DNA of 21,440 nucleotides from positions 1-21,440 of the forward strand of contig JADGJG010000392.1 in the NCBI GenBank assembly GCA_027596195.1, written 5' to 3'. Position numbers and translations under genes: made by a program. This document shows positions 1 through 8,885 of the stretch, one piece after another. Within the stretch, counting starts at the first letter, position 1; each line of letters opens with the position of its first letter. The notes below the pieces were generated by a model. That model saw only the letters and a list, made by a program, of their open reading frames with translations, was not told where the DNA came from and did not search any database. This DNA comes from Podochytrium sp. JEL0797. Its lineage: Eukaryota > Chytridiomycota > Chytridiomycetes > Chytridiales > Chytriomycetaceae.

Positions 1-24
1 TAATTATTAATATCTGTGGTCAAA

Positions 25-796
25 ATGACCCTCCTTGATTGTGATTGCAAAACCGTTCTTGATACATCTGCGACCGTTGCATTCGTTGAACCACGGCCAT
101 TCACCACACCTGGAATCGCACAGCAACCCTCATCCCTGACCAGCACGTATTCGAGCGATGGTAACGGTTCCGATCAAGCGAATGCGCGGACAAGGTCGTC
201 GATTACCAGCTCGACTGCATCGAAGCCGCGACAGAAGCCTGGCCGCAAGCTCACCACGGTTGAGGCCACAAGCCGCAGACAGAGCCAAACGCGGGAAGCC
301 CAGCGAGGTGAGACAGGGAGTGGGGTTGTTAATTGTCAGCGATATGTCATCACGAGAAGTTTAATCATTCGATTTATAAGCATTTCGGGCCCGAAAGGCG
401 GCAGCGTTTGAACAACTTGAGTCGCGCGTTTCCGAGCTCGAAGCCCTGTTGTCTGAGAGTAGTGCAAAGAACGCCATCTTGGCGTCTCAGGTCAAAGCCC
501 TTGCCCAAGAAAACGCGACGCTTCGCCAGTCCTCCATGTACCTTCCCGTGGACGTGAAGCCATCACAGGGGCATGTGGAAGCGGATGGCAACAGCCAGAG
601 ACCGCTGGATCATGTTCAACATGTCATGACACCAACAACTCCGCAGGAATCCGATCAAGAGGCCCTGATTGCCAGGAGAGGGAGCAACGAGTCAAAAGTA
701 TTGGAATACCGTGTTCTGAGTGTCAATAAAAGGATATTAAGTAGAGGACGTAATTGCAAGATTATAATTTGTATGAAATACAACCGAAAAGGTTGA
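25..796 (+). CDS. bZ1: short AP-1-like bZIP protein, 2 exons, degenerate basic region
   Basis: Predicted nuclear DNA-binding protein of 232 aa from exons 25-307 and 381-796; the intron 308-380 is GTGAGA...TAAG. The first in-frame ATG after an in-frame TAA at position 1 is at 25. A QKPGRK patch is followed by a basic region that reads SQTREAQRAFRARK once the exons are joined (Ala codon split G|CA). The normally invariant Asn (AQNR in the paralogues) is Thr here, so DNA contact may be altered. A leucine-rich coiled coil follows (FEQLESRVSELEALL onward, to about residue 140). There is no C-terminal helical module. An AATAAA occurs inside the ORF near 724, so the last 25 or so residues may be former 3' UTR read through after truncation. 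It could be a decayed gene or a dimerisation-only inhibitor. Confidence 0.65.
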
Positions 797-1023
797 CGAG
801 CAAATTGCACTGCTTCGCAAATTAGTGATTTTGAGCCCAATCGTGGATAAATGATTCGCCAAATTGACGACGCTACGCGCCCCCGACCATTTGTCAACGA
901 GTTTTTCACTTTTCAGCACGTGCGTGAACCCAGAATGTAACGTGCCTTCCGCCCCCATGAGTTGTGATATCACGGTGCAAAAAAAAAATCACTGCAATCA
1001 CGCCACCTTTCCAGCCATTTGAT

Positions 1024-2136
1024 ATGTCAGCTCCGTACACTACCAGTCCACAGCTCCCGCATCCCACCGATGCTTCCACTGATTCCAGCGATGTCGAGCT
1101 CAGATATTCCCCGCAGACCGAGAAGCAGCAGCGCAAGAAGGCCGGCAGAAAGCAAATCACCACAAAGCCAGCCGACAAGAGAGTTGCTCAAAACCGCCAG
1201 GCGCAAAGAGGTGAGATTTTTGTCAACTTGGGTTCATATAGGCCCAATTCAAAATTTTCAGCCTTTCGTGACAGTGAGCGCAAGGAGGCGTACCTCCAAG
1301 GGTTGGAGGCCAAAGTTAAGGAGCAAGAGACGCGAATTGCAGAACTTGAACAAGAGAATGCAAAGGCCCATTCTCCATCCGCTATTGGTGACCTCAACGT
1401 GGACTTCTTTGCCATTCCCCAGCAGCACCAAAGCCTGGCATTGAGCTCCGATCAATCCACCCCGGCTCCAACGCCAGACTGTTTGACCAACTCCGCGTCG
1501 TTTGCGTCCATGCTACAACAAGCGTCCCTTGCCAACTAGCAGTATTCATCAACCCACGGGTAGTTCTTCCCCATCCGTCCCAGCCCCACAGCCACAAGCT
1601 GCCAACTCAGATGGCGATTTGTTTTCCTTCCTGAACTATTCCCCAGCAACCATGCCAATGCCACCACCCGCAGACTCTCCAACCCTCGAAGACTTCTTGG
1701 ACATCAAACCAGAACCCGATAGCCAAAATCGAATACCTTGAATCCCAACCTGCGTCGGTGATGGACCCCAACGTCGTGCGACTTCCGCATTTCAATGCCT
1801 TCCAAGCGGCACTCAAGCAACTACCATCTCTCAAAACCAACGTCAGCACGGCCCTGGTGGACGAACTGTGTCAACGTTTTGTCGCGTTTACCACCAAATC
1901 GTGTTGCGCAGGTCTCGCGCTTCCAGCCGCGGATTTGTTTCCATACGTGAATGAAGAGCATCGACAGTTGCTTGCGTGTCGTGAACGCATTTTGGGTGCG
2001 TGCAGGTCCCGCTGATGTTCAGAAGGCGTCTGAGATTATGCGGTTTGCGTCGTCGCGGCACAAGGCGCATTATGATCGGGTTGCGGGAAAGTGGGATAAT
2101 GCGTTGTTTGGGTTTGGTTTTAACAAGAATGGATAA
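1024..2136 (+). pseudogene. bZ2: frameshifted short-type AP-1-like bZIP gene
   Basis: Exon 1 (1024-1210) encodes KKAGRKQ and DKRVAQNRQAQR. A 51-bp intron (1211-1261, GTGAGA...TTCAG) splits the following Ala codon. Exon 2 gives AFRDSERKEAYL, with two extra residues (DS) between basic region and zipper compared with AFRERKEAYL in bZ7. The reading frame then breaks three times, each time moving one frame on. A TAG at 1537-1539 ends the first frame, the DLFSFLN segment is in the second, the LESQ...LKQLPSL and EEHRQLL segments are in the third, and ADVQKASEIM to the TAA at 2136 is back in the first. Each piece aligns with bZ5 and bZ7, so the whole module is present but cannot be read as one protein. 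Sequencing indels are an alternative to true decay. Confidence 0.75.
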
Positions 2137-2248
2137 GGGGATGAGTTTATGGAAGGTGTGGAGGGGGGTTCTTTGTTTTGTTTTTGATGTCATATTTTTT
2201 TTGGGTCTCTTGCATTTATACGGCCTCTTTAATAGATATTCTTCTCCA

Positions 2249-2255
2249 TTACTAA
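2249..2255 (+). promoter_or_regulatory. TTACTAA, Yap1-type response element upstream of bZ3
   Basis: A perfect TTACTAA lies about 140 bp upstream of the bZ3 ATG, in the 260-bp gap between bZ2 and bZ3. TTA(C/G)TAA is the known binding site of yeast Yap1-type bZIPs, the family these genes encode. It is not near an intron, so it is not a branch site. Function is inferred; a 7-mer can occur by chance. Confidence 0.35.
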
Positions 2256-2395
2256 AACTCTAATCTTCAAATTGGCTGCCGCTTCGGCGGCTTGGCGATA
2301 TCGATGAAATTATTTGTCATCGTGATTCCCGACGAATTCAAATACTCCCTCAATCTGCATTGTATAAACTGCCAAAAAGTTAACGTGATATATTC

Positions 2396-3912
2396 ATGCA
2401 CACCCGCACTTCATCTACCGAATCTGTGCCAAACTTTTACACGTTTCCGATTTCGTCGTTCAGCCACCACATCCACTCTCAGAGCGACGATGAGGAATCC
2501 GACACTCCGTCGCGGCATCAAAAGAGAAAGCCAGGTCGCAAAACGATTCCCGGTGTGCCAAAGGACAAACGAGTCGCACAAAATCGACAGGTTTGTTGGG
2601 CAGGTGTGGGGCAGCTGCGGCTTGTGGTTATCGCCGGGGCTTTCCCGAAATGCCAAGTCGTTAGCTTATTGCTTGTTGTTTGAATAGGCACAACGGGCAT
2701 TCCGAGAGCGTAAGGATGCATACCTGCGGAGTGTGGAAAAAAGAGTCCAGGAGGGGGAGGCTCGGATTGCCGAATTGACTGCTCACAATGACCAACTTCA
2801 ACGCGAGAATGCCATTCTGCGGCAGTCTGCGATGATTGGCGGGATGGGTCACCCAAACTTGGGTACGTCGAAGATGAGCATCTTGGATCTCAACATGGAT
2901 TTTTCGAGTCATCTCGAGGAGGAGGAGCCAATCTCGGGAATTTTGGCACTGAGTCCTTCTCCAATCTCGGTCGTTCATGAACCCTTGATGTACCAGACTC
3001 ATAACTCATGTTGTAGTGGGTTGAGTTTGGGCGTGAGCGAGTCTCGGGAGGCTCCGGCATTTGTTCCTGTGCCTGCGGATCCGCTCTTGATTCCCGATGC
3101 TGAAGTCATGCGCAACGAATTGAAGGCGATTCACTCGCTTCAAAATAGTCCGCATGTCGATGAGTTGATGAAACTGCGTTTGGTTCGTGTTTTCCCTTCC
3201 CGCCTCCCCCACGGTCCACCTCCCCACTTCCACTTTAACACCGCCCCCCGCAACCTACAGGAAGTCAACACCATGACGGACCTCGATATCATTCGCCGCA
3301 AGTTCCTTCTCTTCGAAAGTGCAAAGTTCAAGCTCATGGACGCGTCTACACTTCTCGAGCGAAAAAGCATCATCAAAATCGTTGAACTGTTCCGATCCAA
3401 GCATCCAGTCGTGTTGATGTGTCCTTCCGCGACCCCAACGACCTCATTGGCGAGTATGAAGCTGTTGAGGTGTGACCCTCCCGCTGTATTGAAGACGCGA
3501 ACGGATCTTTCGTTGGAGCAGGAGTTGTTGCGGATTCAGTCGTTGAGTGGCGCGAAAGAGTTGGTGGAACGGTTTGTTGGGGAGTGTTACTCTTGGGAAG
3601 GGTTTACGAGGGAGAGGGGACCCAGGGAGGCATATGATTTTCTTTTGGGGTGTACCCATTTGATCAGGATGTTGGCGAATTTATGCGATGATGACGATTT
3701 GATCAAGGTGAGTTTTTTGTTGGCATTGTTGGAGCGTTGTGGGGATATTGAATTTTATCGCGTTTGTATAGTTTTATCTCGCTCTCGAGGTCACACGGGC
3801 GGCTAATAAGCAGATTTGGGTAAGGATTCACTTGATTTTTTTGGAATGGGTAGTTCACATGTTTTGACATTTCTTTTAGGACACACTGTATCAAGAAGCT
3901 TTGAAGTTTTGA
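2396..3912 (+). CDS. bZ3: intact long-type AP-1-like bZIP transcription factor, 5 exons
   Basis: Exons 2396-2590, 2688-3182, 3261-3707, 3772-3819 and 3880-3912 join to 405 aa, all introns in phase 0. KRKPGRK (about residues 44-50) precedes DKRVAQNRQ|AQRAFRERKDAYL, with intron 1 after NRQ, then a zipper ending in QRENAILRQ. An acidic linker contains SILDLNMDFSSH. The C-terminal module has two halves: VMRNELKAIHSLQNSPHVDE with FKLMDASTLLERK, then LLRIQSLSGAKELVE, CYSWEGF and FYLALEVTRAANKQIW|DTLYQEAL. By family, it should act in the nucleus as a homo- or heterodimer on AP-1/Yap-type sites. TTACTAA lies upstream and AATAAA 17 bp after the stop. Intron 2 (78 bp) is open and a multiple of three. 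bZ4 is its decayed copy. Confidence 0.9.
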
Positions 3913-3928
3913 CGTCGTCTTTACCTAA

Positions 3929-3934
3929 AATAAA
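3929..3934 (+). terminator. Poly(A) signal AATAAA after bZ3
   Basis: AATAAA lies 17 bp after the bZ3 stop codon, in the usual place for a cleavage/polyadenylation signal. Confidence 0.5.
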
Positions 3935-3944
3935 CTCTGTTGGA

Positions 3945-4249
3945 CTCAATACTGCTTTCTTTTCAACGCCCCCGAGCAATCTGTGGCGCGTCACGTGCTG
4001 CCACCCGCGGCGCGCCTTCGTGCTTCGGCATCTTCCTTCCGCGTCTCTTTCTGCGTTTTATCAAGATCAACATCTCCAAAGATATCCGCGACCTCCTCCC
4101 AGACGGTATGACGACAGTCGCTCGCGTGTCATGAATGTATTCCGTCAGATGTTCAAAAGGCGTCCGAGAATATGTTTTGTCGCAAAACAAAGCGCATTCT
4201 GGGTTGTCCTGAATACGTTCTTTCCGTTTGGTTTCAACAAGAATGGATA
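3945..4249 (+). pseudogene. Relic A: 3' end of a lost bZ2-like gene
   Basis: This stretch has no usable gene but its second half matches the end of bZ2 base by base. GACAGTCGCTCGCGTGTCAT parallels GACAGTTGCTTGCGTGTCGT of bZ2, then AGATGTTCAAAAGGCGTCCG parallels TGATGTTCAGAAGGCGTCTG. The end, GGTTTCAACAAGAATGGATAC, has lost the stop (TAC for TAA). A block of about 18 bases around the third bZ2 frameshift is deleted. Homology before about 4118 is weak. Its place directly upstream of bZ4 mirrors bZ2 upstream of bZ3, so the pair was probably duplicated as one segment. Confidence 0.7.
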
Positions 4250-4286
4250 CATTTTGGTCATTTACATTTTGGTATCAACCTAGAGA

Positions 4287-5547
4287 ATGATTCGTTCTGA
4301 AAGCGACGATGAGGACCCCGACAGTCAGTTACATCATCAAAAGAGAAAGCCGGGTCGCAAGACGATTAGGTGTTCCAAAGGACAAACGAGTCGCGCAAAA
4401 TCGTCAAGTATGTTGTCACAGACCCACAGCGTAACACCCTACTACCCCGAAAGGCTCAGTTGTTTTCTGATTGTTTGTTGAGCTTGCACAGGCACAGCGG
4501 GCGTTTCGCGAGCGCAAAGATGCGTACCTTCACAGTGTGGAAGAAAGTGCTAGGGAGGGTCAAGTCCAGATTGCCGAATTGACTGCTCAGAATAACCAAC
4601 TTCAACGCGAGAATGCCATTCTGCGGCATGATTCGATGCAGGATACGGGTCACCTCTCCAACATGGACATCTCGGATCTCAACATGGACTTTTCGAGTCA
4701 TGTTGGGGAGGAGGAGCCATTTTTCTCGGAAATGCTGACAACGAGTCCTTCTCCAGTCTCGCCTCTTCACGAAGCCTGCAGCGTGTGTCTGGTGGCGCAT
4801 ACGGATCTATAAGTGATTCCCGATGTTGAAGTTATGCGACACGAGTTGAAGGCGATTCATTCGCTTGAAACCAATCCGCATGTGAATGAGTTGATGAATA
4901 TACCCTTCGTTCGTTGTTTTCCCTTTACCCATCCTCCTCACTTCTCTTCTAACACCGCTCCATCAAAATAACAACAGGAAATCGACATCATGAACCCGAT
5001 CTCATTTCTCTGAATTTCTTTGCTTCGAAAAAACAAAGTTCAAGCTCATGGACGCGTGCACCATTCTCGAACGCAAAGAAATCATCAAAATCGTTGAAGT
5101 GTTCCGCTCAAAGCATCAAGTCGTATTGACGTGTCCGTCCATCACTCCAATGAGTTGCTCGGAGAATACGAAGCCGTTGAATTGTTACCCGCCCGCCGGG
5201 ATGAAAACGCGCATGGATTGCCGTGGACGCAGGAGTTGTTGCGGATTCAATCGTTGAATGGAGCGAAGGCGTTGGTGGAACGGTTTGTTAGCGAGTGTTA
5301 TTCTTGGGAAGGGTTTCGGAGGGAGATGTCGCCCTCTGAGGAGTAATTATTTGGTGAGGACGCTGGCGAATTTGTGCGATGATGAAGATTTTATTTACGC
5401 GTTTCGATAGTTGTATCTGGTCTTGAGGTCACACGGGCGGCAAATAAGCAGATTTGGGTAAGGATTTCCCTTATGGAGGGCTGTTTCGCATGTTTTGATA
5501 GCTTTTCTCACAGGACGCGCTATACCCTTTTCCCTTTGGAGTTTAAA
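4287..5547 (+). pseudogene. bZ4: decayed duplicate of bZ3
   Basis: Collinear with bZ3 from SESDDEDPDS through QKRKPGRKTI, the basic region, zipper, linker and both C-terminal halves, but broken many times. About two bases are missing just after KPGRKTI, throwing VPKDKRVAQNRQ out of frame. The frame of exon 2 (AQRAFRERKDAYL to HTDL) ends at a TAA at 4810-4812, after which VIPDVEVMRHELKAIHSL continues in the same frame. Exon 3 is frameshifted before FEKTKFKLMDACTILERKE and again near 5170, and stops at 5344. The DNA of the last two exons can still be aligned near 5420-5460 and from 5514, including GGTCACACGGGCGGC. Splice sites are partly preserved (donor GTTCGT near 4909, acceptor CAACAG at 4977). 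The upstream gap is only about 35 bp, so the promoter seems lost. Confidence 0.85.
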
Positions 5548-5774
5548 CGATTTTGTTAACGATTTTGGACTCATGATCTTTCTGATTGATAATGAGGAAT
5601 GTGAAGCATTTTGTCGTGCGTCCCACGCCGTGCCACCACCTGTGCATCGTAACGCGTTCGCTTCAATTTATCCCCAATATTCCTTACAAATTCGGATGCG
5701 AAGCGGATGACAAACAAGCCCAGCCGGGTCGAACATTCGAACGCAAGTCGACGGGGGTCGAAAGAACCATAGTG

Positions 5775-5998
5775 TCACTTTTACGACCCAGTGCAGCTTG
5801 AACGGGCTGCCCCATCCCGACACGTTTTCCATCACGGATCCGTAGCACAAGGAGCCGTTTTTGTGCGTTTATCAATTGAAGTGCGCGTGTGCGGATTCTC
5901 TGGAATGTGAAAAAACCAAGGAGATTATGGAGGTTGGGTGTACAACAAATGAGCAGCGTAATGAACGTGTTGTTTTTATTCAGCGTTTAGGGGAATAA
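5775..5998 (+). pseudogene. Relic B: C-terminal module of a short-type gene
   Basis: In one frame this reads CSLNGLPHPDTFSITDP, a TAG, then LKCACADSLECEKTKEIMEVG and NEQRNERVVFIQRLGE before a TAA at 5996-5998. This follows bZ7 (CGFRGLPHPDSAPIVDEEH, then AREIIEVG and NREHYERL) position by position. Only the last 70 or so codons survive; no bZIP is seen upstream. The stretch 5548-5774 between bZ4 and this relic holds nothing I can place, apart from a weak match to the LTTK-coding bases just before the relic. The stop is fused to AATAAA (5994-5999). Confidence 0.75.
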
Positions 5999-5999
5999 A
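5994..5999 (+). terminator. Poly(A) signal AATAAA fused to the relic B stop
   Basis: The TAA at 5996-5998 forms the middle of AATAAA, the same arrangement as in bZ7, bZ9 and bZ12. It supports this being the old 3' end of a gene. Confidence 0.45.
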
Positions 6000-6012
6000 A
6001 TCGACAGTGAAT

Positions 6013-6019
6013 TGAGTCA
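6013..6019 (+). promoter_or_regulatory. TGAGTCA AP-1/Gcn4-type site upstream of bZ5
   Basis: TGAGTCA, the reverse complement of TGACTCA, lies about 107 bp upstream of the bZ5 ATG, in the 127-bp gap after relic B. This is the consensus site for AP-1/Gcn4 bZIP dimers. Four other genes of the array carry the same site at a similar distance. Confidence 0.5.
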
Positions 6020-6125
6020 TTTCGAATGATGATTTGCCGCACCGGAATCGAACCTTGAAATTTTTGATTCTTGTTTTTTGATTTTTTAATACCACAAGAT
6101 AACAGACCGGGCATCTTCCAAACAC

Positions 6126-7191
6126 ATGGACACCAGCAACTTGTACACGATCCCTCTCTACTCCGCCTCAGCGAGCGAGACGGATCCCGCCCCGCATACG
6201 GACCAACGCAAAAAGAAGCCGGGAAGAAAGGCGATCCGGGACACTCCGCAGGACAAGAGGGTTGCGCAGAACCGACAGGTAGTTCTTAGATTCCGCTAGT
6301 GACGCTTGCTGCATTCCCCTAGTAACCACTCGTTTTGCTAAGGCGCAACGAGCTTTCCGCGAGCGCAAAGAAGCGCACCTCGCCAGCCTCGAGGCCCTCG
6401 CAAAGTCGCAGAAGGAGCAAATTGACCAACTGATGGAGCGGAACAGTATCCTGCAACGAGAAAACGAAATCCTGCGCCACAAGGCCTCCTCCTCCACATC
6501 TCCACCGCTTTCATTCCACCAAGACTCAGACCTCAACATCAATCTATTTACCCAAATCCAAGACCCGCGCGTTGTGTCCCTGTCGCCAAGCCAGTCAGCA
6601 TCACCCCACATTGCCCCGCCTTCAGCAAATTCGCCTGGTATTCAGCAACGCGTTTCCTCCATTAGCCCGTCCGTTTCATCTCGCGATGTTTCTGTGACCG
6701 ATCATCTCGCAACAACTCCGCTATTGAATCCGCCATCCACCCAACTGCCACTCAACAGCCAGCCCTCCGTGCCAGATCCCAATATCGTCGTTCCCGAGTT
6801 CAAAGCCACCCTCGACTTTTATGAAACCCAAGCCGACTGCGTACTGAACCCCCAACCCGTTCGAATAACACATCTGAGTCTCGTCAACTCGGCCCTCAAA
6901 CAATTGCCCTCATTGGAAAACAAGGACATTGTCGACGAGCTTTGTGAGCGGTACCTCGCGTTTACAACCAAATGCAGTTTTCAAGACATGCCGCACCCGG
7001 ATGCGTTTCCAGTGTCGGATATCGAGCACCAAGAGCTTGTGATGGTGATTGATCGGGTGCAAAGGGCGTGTTTGGACCCCGCCGATGGTGTCAAGGCGAA
7101 GCAGATTATTGAGTTGGGAATTGCAGGGAATCGGCAGCATTACGAGAGGCTTTCGTTCATTAAGCAGTTTTCGGGAGGGGGCAGTAGTTGA
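6126..7191 (+). CDS. bZ5: intact short-type AP-1-like bZIP transcription factor, 2 exons
   Basis: Exons 6126-6278 and 6343-7191 encode 333 aa; the 64-bp intron (GTAGTT...CTAAG) is phase 0 after NRQ. KKKPGRK (about 29-35) is followed by DKRVAQNRQ|AQRAFRERKEAHL and a coiled coil ending QRENEILRHK. A Ser/Pro-rich linker of about 120 residues leads to the C-terminal module: VVPEFKATLDFYETQ, ALKQLPSLENKDIVDEL, LAFTTKCSF, DIEHQELVMVIDRVQRAC and IIELGIAGNRQHYERL. The first ATG in frame was chosen; it sits in ACACATGG. The module is intronless, unlike the long type. Expected to be nuclear and to bind AP-1/Yap-type DNA by family. TGAGTCA lies upstream. Relic C, just downstream, is a copy of its own 3' end. 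Confidence 0.9.
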
Positions 7192-7274
7192 TTTTGCACG
7201 TTTAGTGATTTGAACCACCTTTTGAGATATAATACATTTTAAATATGAGCAATTGCTGAGGGTGAAACGAATTC

Positions 7275-7437
7275 TGTATGTGTTTCCTGTGCCGAATATC
7301 GAATATCAAGTGCGCGCGATGGTGATTGATGGAGTACGAAAGGTGTGCTTTCTTTCCTTTTTGGTGGAGCATTAATGGAGCATAAAAGGTGTCGAAGGCG
7401 AAATTGGTTGGGGAACAAAAACTTATTCGAGAGTCTT
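7275..7437 (+). pseudogene. Relic C: copy of the 3' end of a bZ5-like gene
   Basis: About 85 bp after the bZ5 stop the DNA again matches bZ5: FPVPNIEYQVRAMVIDGVRK parallels FPVSDIEHQELVMVIDRVQR. A frame change follows, and GGTGTCGAAGGCGAAATTGG then parallels GGTGTCAAGGCGAAGCAGAT of bZ5. It ends near TATTCGAGAGTCTTC (TACGAGAGGCTTTC in bZ5). No N-terminal part remains. It looks like a partial tandem duplication or the remains of a full copy. Confidence 0.65.
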
Positions 7438-7478
7438 CAAGGCTGAAATAGAAGAGTTTGGACTTTGGGAAAACGACG

Positions 7479-7740
7479 TTTGAGGAGGAGCTGTTGCGCA
7501 ATCCCGATCGAGTGATGAAGCACGTGAAGAGACGGATTCCGGAGGCTGCAGAGTTATCCGAGCGAATTAGTTGATTTGTTGAGCGCAAAGGCTCGGAAGG
7601 ACTTGCTGACATTGTTGAATGATCACGTGCGGAAGGGATGTCTGAGTGATCCCAGGGGGTTTTCTTTGTATACAAAGATTGGAGAGGGGAGGAATGGCCT
7701 GTCGTTGATTGTTAGACAAATTCGCCGAGCAAAAACAGGC
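7479..7740 (+). pseudogene. Broken fragment of an unrelated (non-bZIP) coding sequence
   Basis: One frame reads FEEELLRNPDRVMKHVKRRI to a TGA at 7572-7574, and the next frame continues LLSAKARKDLLTLLNDHVRK, then GCLSDPRGFSLYTKIGEGRN. Joined across a one-base shift it reads like a single protein piece with a plausible helical, basic composition. It has no bZIP or module motif, so it does not come from the array. I do not recognise the family. It lies between relic C and bZ6 and has no start codon or 3' end of its own. It may be the trace of an insertion or of a former neighbour gene. Confidence 0.4.
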
Positions 7741-7783
7741 AAAACCCAATCCATATTTCGAGTCTAAAAGCCACACGCATTTA

Positions 7784-8657
7784 ATGACCAAGCATATCAT
7801 TGCAAGAGACAGCCATCCCTCAGACTCGGACAGCCACAGCAGCGACGGCGAATATGTCAGCAGCGGCCCGACGAAACCATCTGGCAGTCTGCATTCCGGC
7901 GAAAAGAAGAGAGCCGGGCGCAAATCCAAGTCGTCCAACGATACAGACGACAAGCGGATCGCACGCAACAGGTTCGTTGCCCGAATACTCGAGCGGGCCG
8001 AGAAGTTTGAGTTTCTGACAAATGTACCCTTTGTTTTTTGAAATTAGACGCGCGCAGAGGTACCGCGGCTATACTTGCCAGTCGTCAGGGATCTCGTGTT
8101 CTTGACTAACCACGCATTTAGAGCGTTTCGCGAACGGAAGGAGGCTTACGTAAGTCAACTGGAGCAGCAAGTCCGAGAGTTGACGGCACGCGTTTGTCAG
8201 CTCGAAGGAGAGCTTGCCAGTCGACCCAGTACCGGGGCAGCGGGAATACCAAGTATGGCAGCCTTGGTGAATCGGTCTTCGGGTATTCGGATGACCGCAC
8301 AACCATACTTATTTCGGGGATCATCTTGTGGCGAGCTTTGTTCCATCGAGACGAAATCCCCGATCCCTTTGACTTCATTTGCCATCACCTCCTCGACCGA
8401 GTTGTTGAGACCACCGCCCTCGTCGTTCACGTTTTCGGACTCAATTTTTCACGGTAAATTTCCTGACCCTCCCCCTATTTCGGATTCTAATTAGATTAAT
8501 AGGACCGCTGGACCAATATTTGATGAATCACGCGTCGTTTCTGCCAATTCAACCGCCGGGCGTGGTTCAGCGGTCGGGGGCAATACCAGGGCAGGGGTTT
8601 GAAACCAACGAGAGTTATTTTGATTTTTTAATGAGGGTGTTAATGCCTAAACCGTAG
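7784..8657 (+). CDS. bZ6: AP-1-like bZIP protein with a 12-nt micro-exon, 4 exons, C-terminally short
   Basis: Exons 7784-7971, 8048-8059, 8122-8453 and 8503-8657 give 228 aa. The first two introns are phase 2 inside Arg codons, and the 12-nt exon 2 encodes the R-A-Q core of the basic region. Only with this splicing does KRIARNRRAQRAFRERKEAY appear, a canonical AP-1-like basic region. KKRAGRK lies upstream and a zipper (VSQLEQQVRELTARVCQLEG) follows. Intron 3 (GTAAAT...AATAG) joins SIFH to GPLDQYL, matching LFGPLH in bZ11 and bZ15. The protein then stops (TAG 8655) where those genes continue into the KLLD...LERQ part, so the module is truncated. The fourth exon is less certain than the first three; without it the ORF ends at 8494. 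AATAAA follows at 8701. Confidence 0.75.
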
Positions 8658-8700
8658 ATTTTAAGGGCTTTTCCTTTCCTTTCTCATCGATTTCTTTTGA

Positions 8701-8706
8701 AATAAA
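8701..8706 (+). terminator. Poly(A) signal AATAAA after bZ6
   Basis: AATAAA lies 44 bp after the proposed bZ6 stop, in a T-rich stretch. Confidence 0.4.
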
Positions 8707-8787
8707 ATTAATGTGCGTTGCATTTAGCCCCAGGCATACAGTACTCCGCCTCCGAACGGAATCAGCCGCCAAACCCGTTTTCTTTCG

Positions 8788-8794
8788 TGACTCA
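8788..8794 (+). promoter_or_regulatory. TGACTCA AP-1/Gcn4-type site upstream of bZ7
   Basis: A perfect TGACTCA lies 92 bp upstream of the bZ7 ATG, in the gap after bZ6. Confidence 0.5.
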
Positions 8795-8885
8795 CGATGT
8801 GGAATCAGAAGTCGGACGGCGCAGCGGAATTTTTCAGACAACCTTTACAAGCACTTTTCAAAATGTTGTTTTATTTCTGTTTAAT

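Noticed and set aside
6168..6611. Long minus-strand ORF of 147 codons opposite bZ5
   Set aside because: It lies antisense over bZ5, crosses its intron and has no recognisable motif; the plus strand has a complete bZIP gene with paralogues.
7516..7631. Two CACGTG E-box/G-box sites
   Set aside because: Both lie inside the broken coding fragment, and a 6-mer palindrome is expected several times in 21 kb.
8104..8110. TGACTAA in intron 2 of bZ6 as a Yap/Gcn4 site
   Set aside because: It contains CTAAC a few bases before the acceptor, so it is better explained as part of the splicing branch site.
8145..8154. CTTACGTAAG palindrome, a Pap1/Yap-type site
   Set aside because: It lies inside the coding exon of bZ6, in codons for AYV, and is probably a coincidence of codons.
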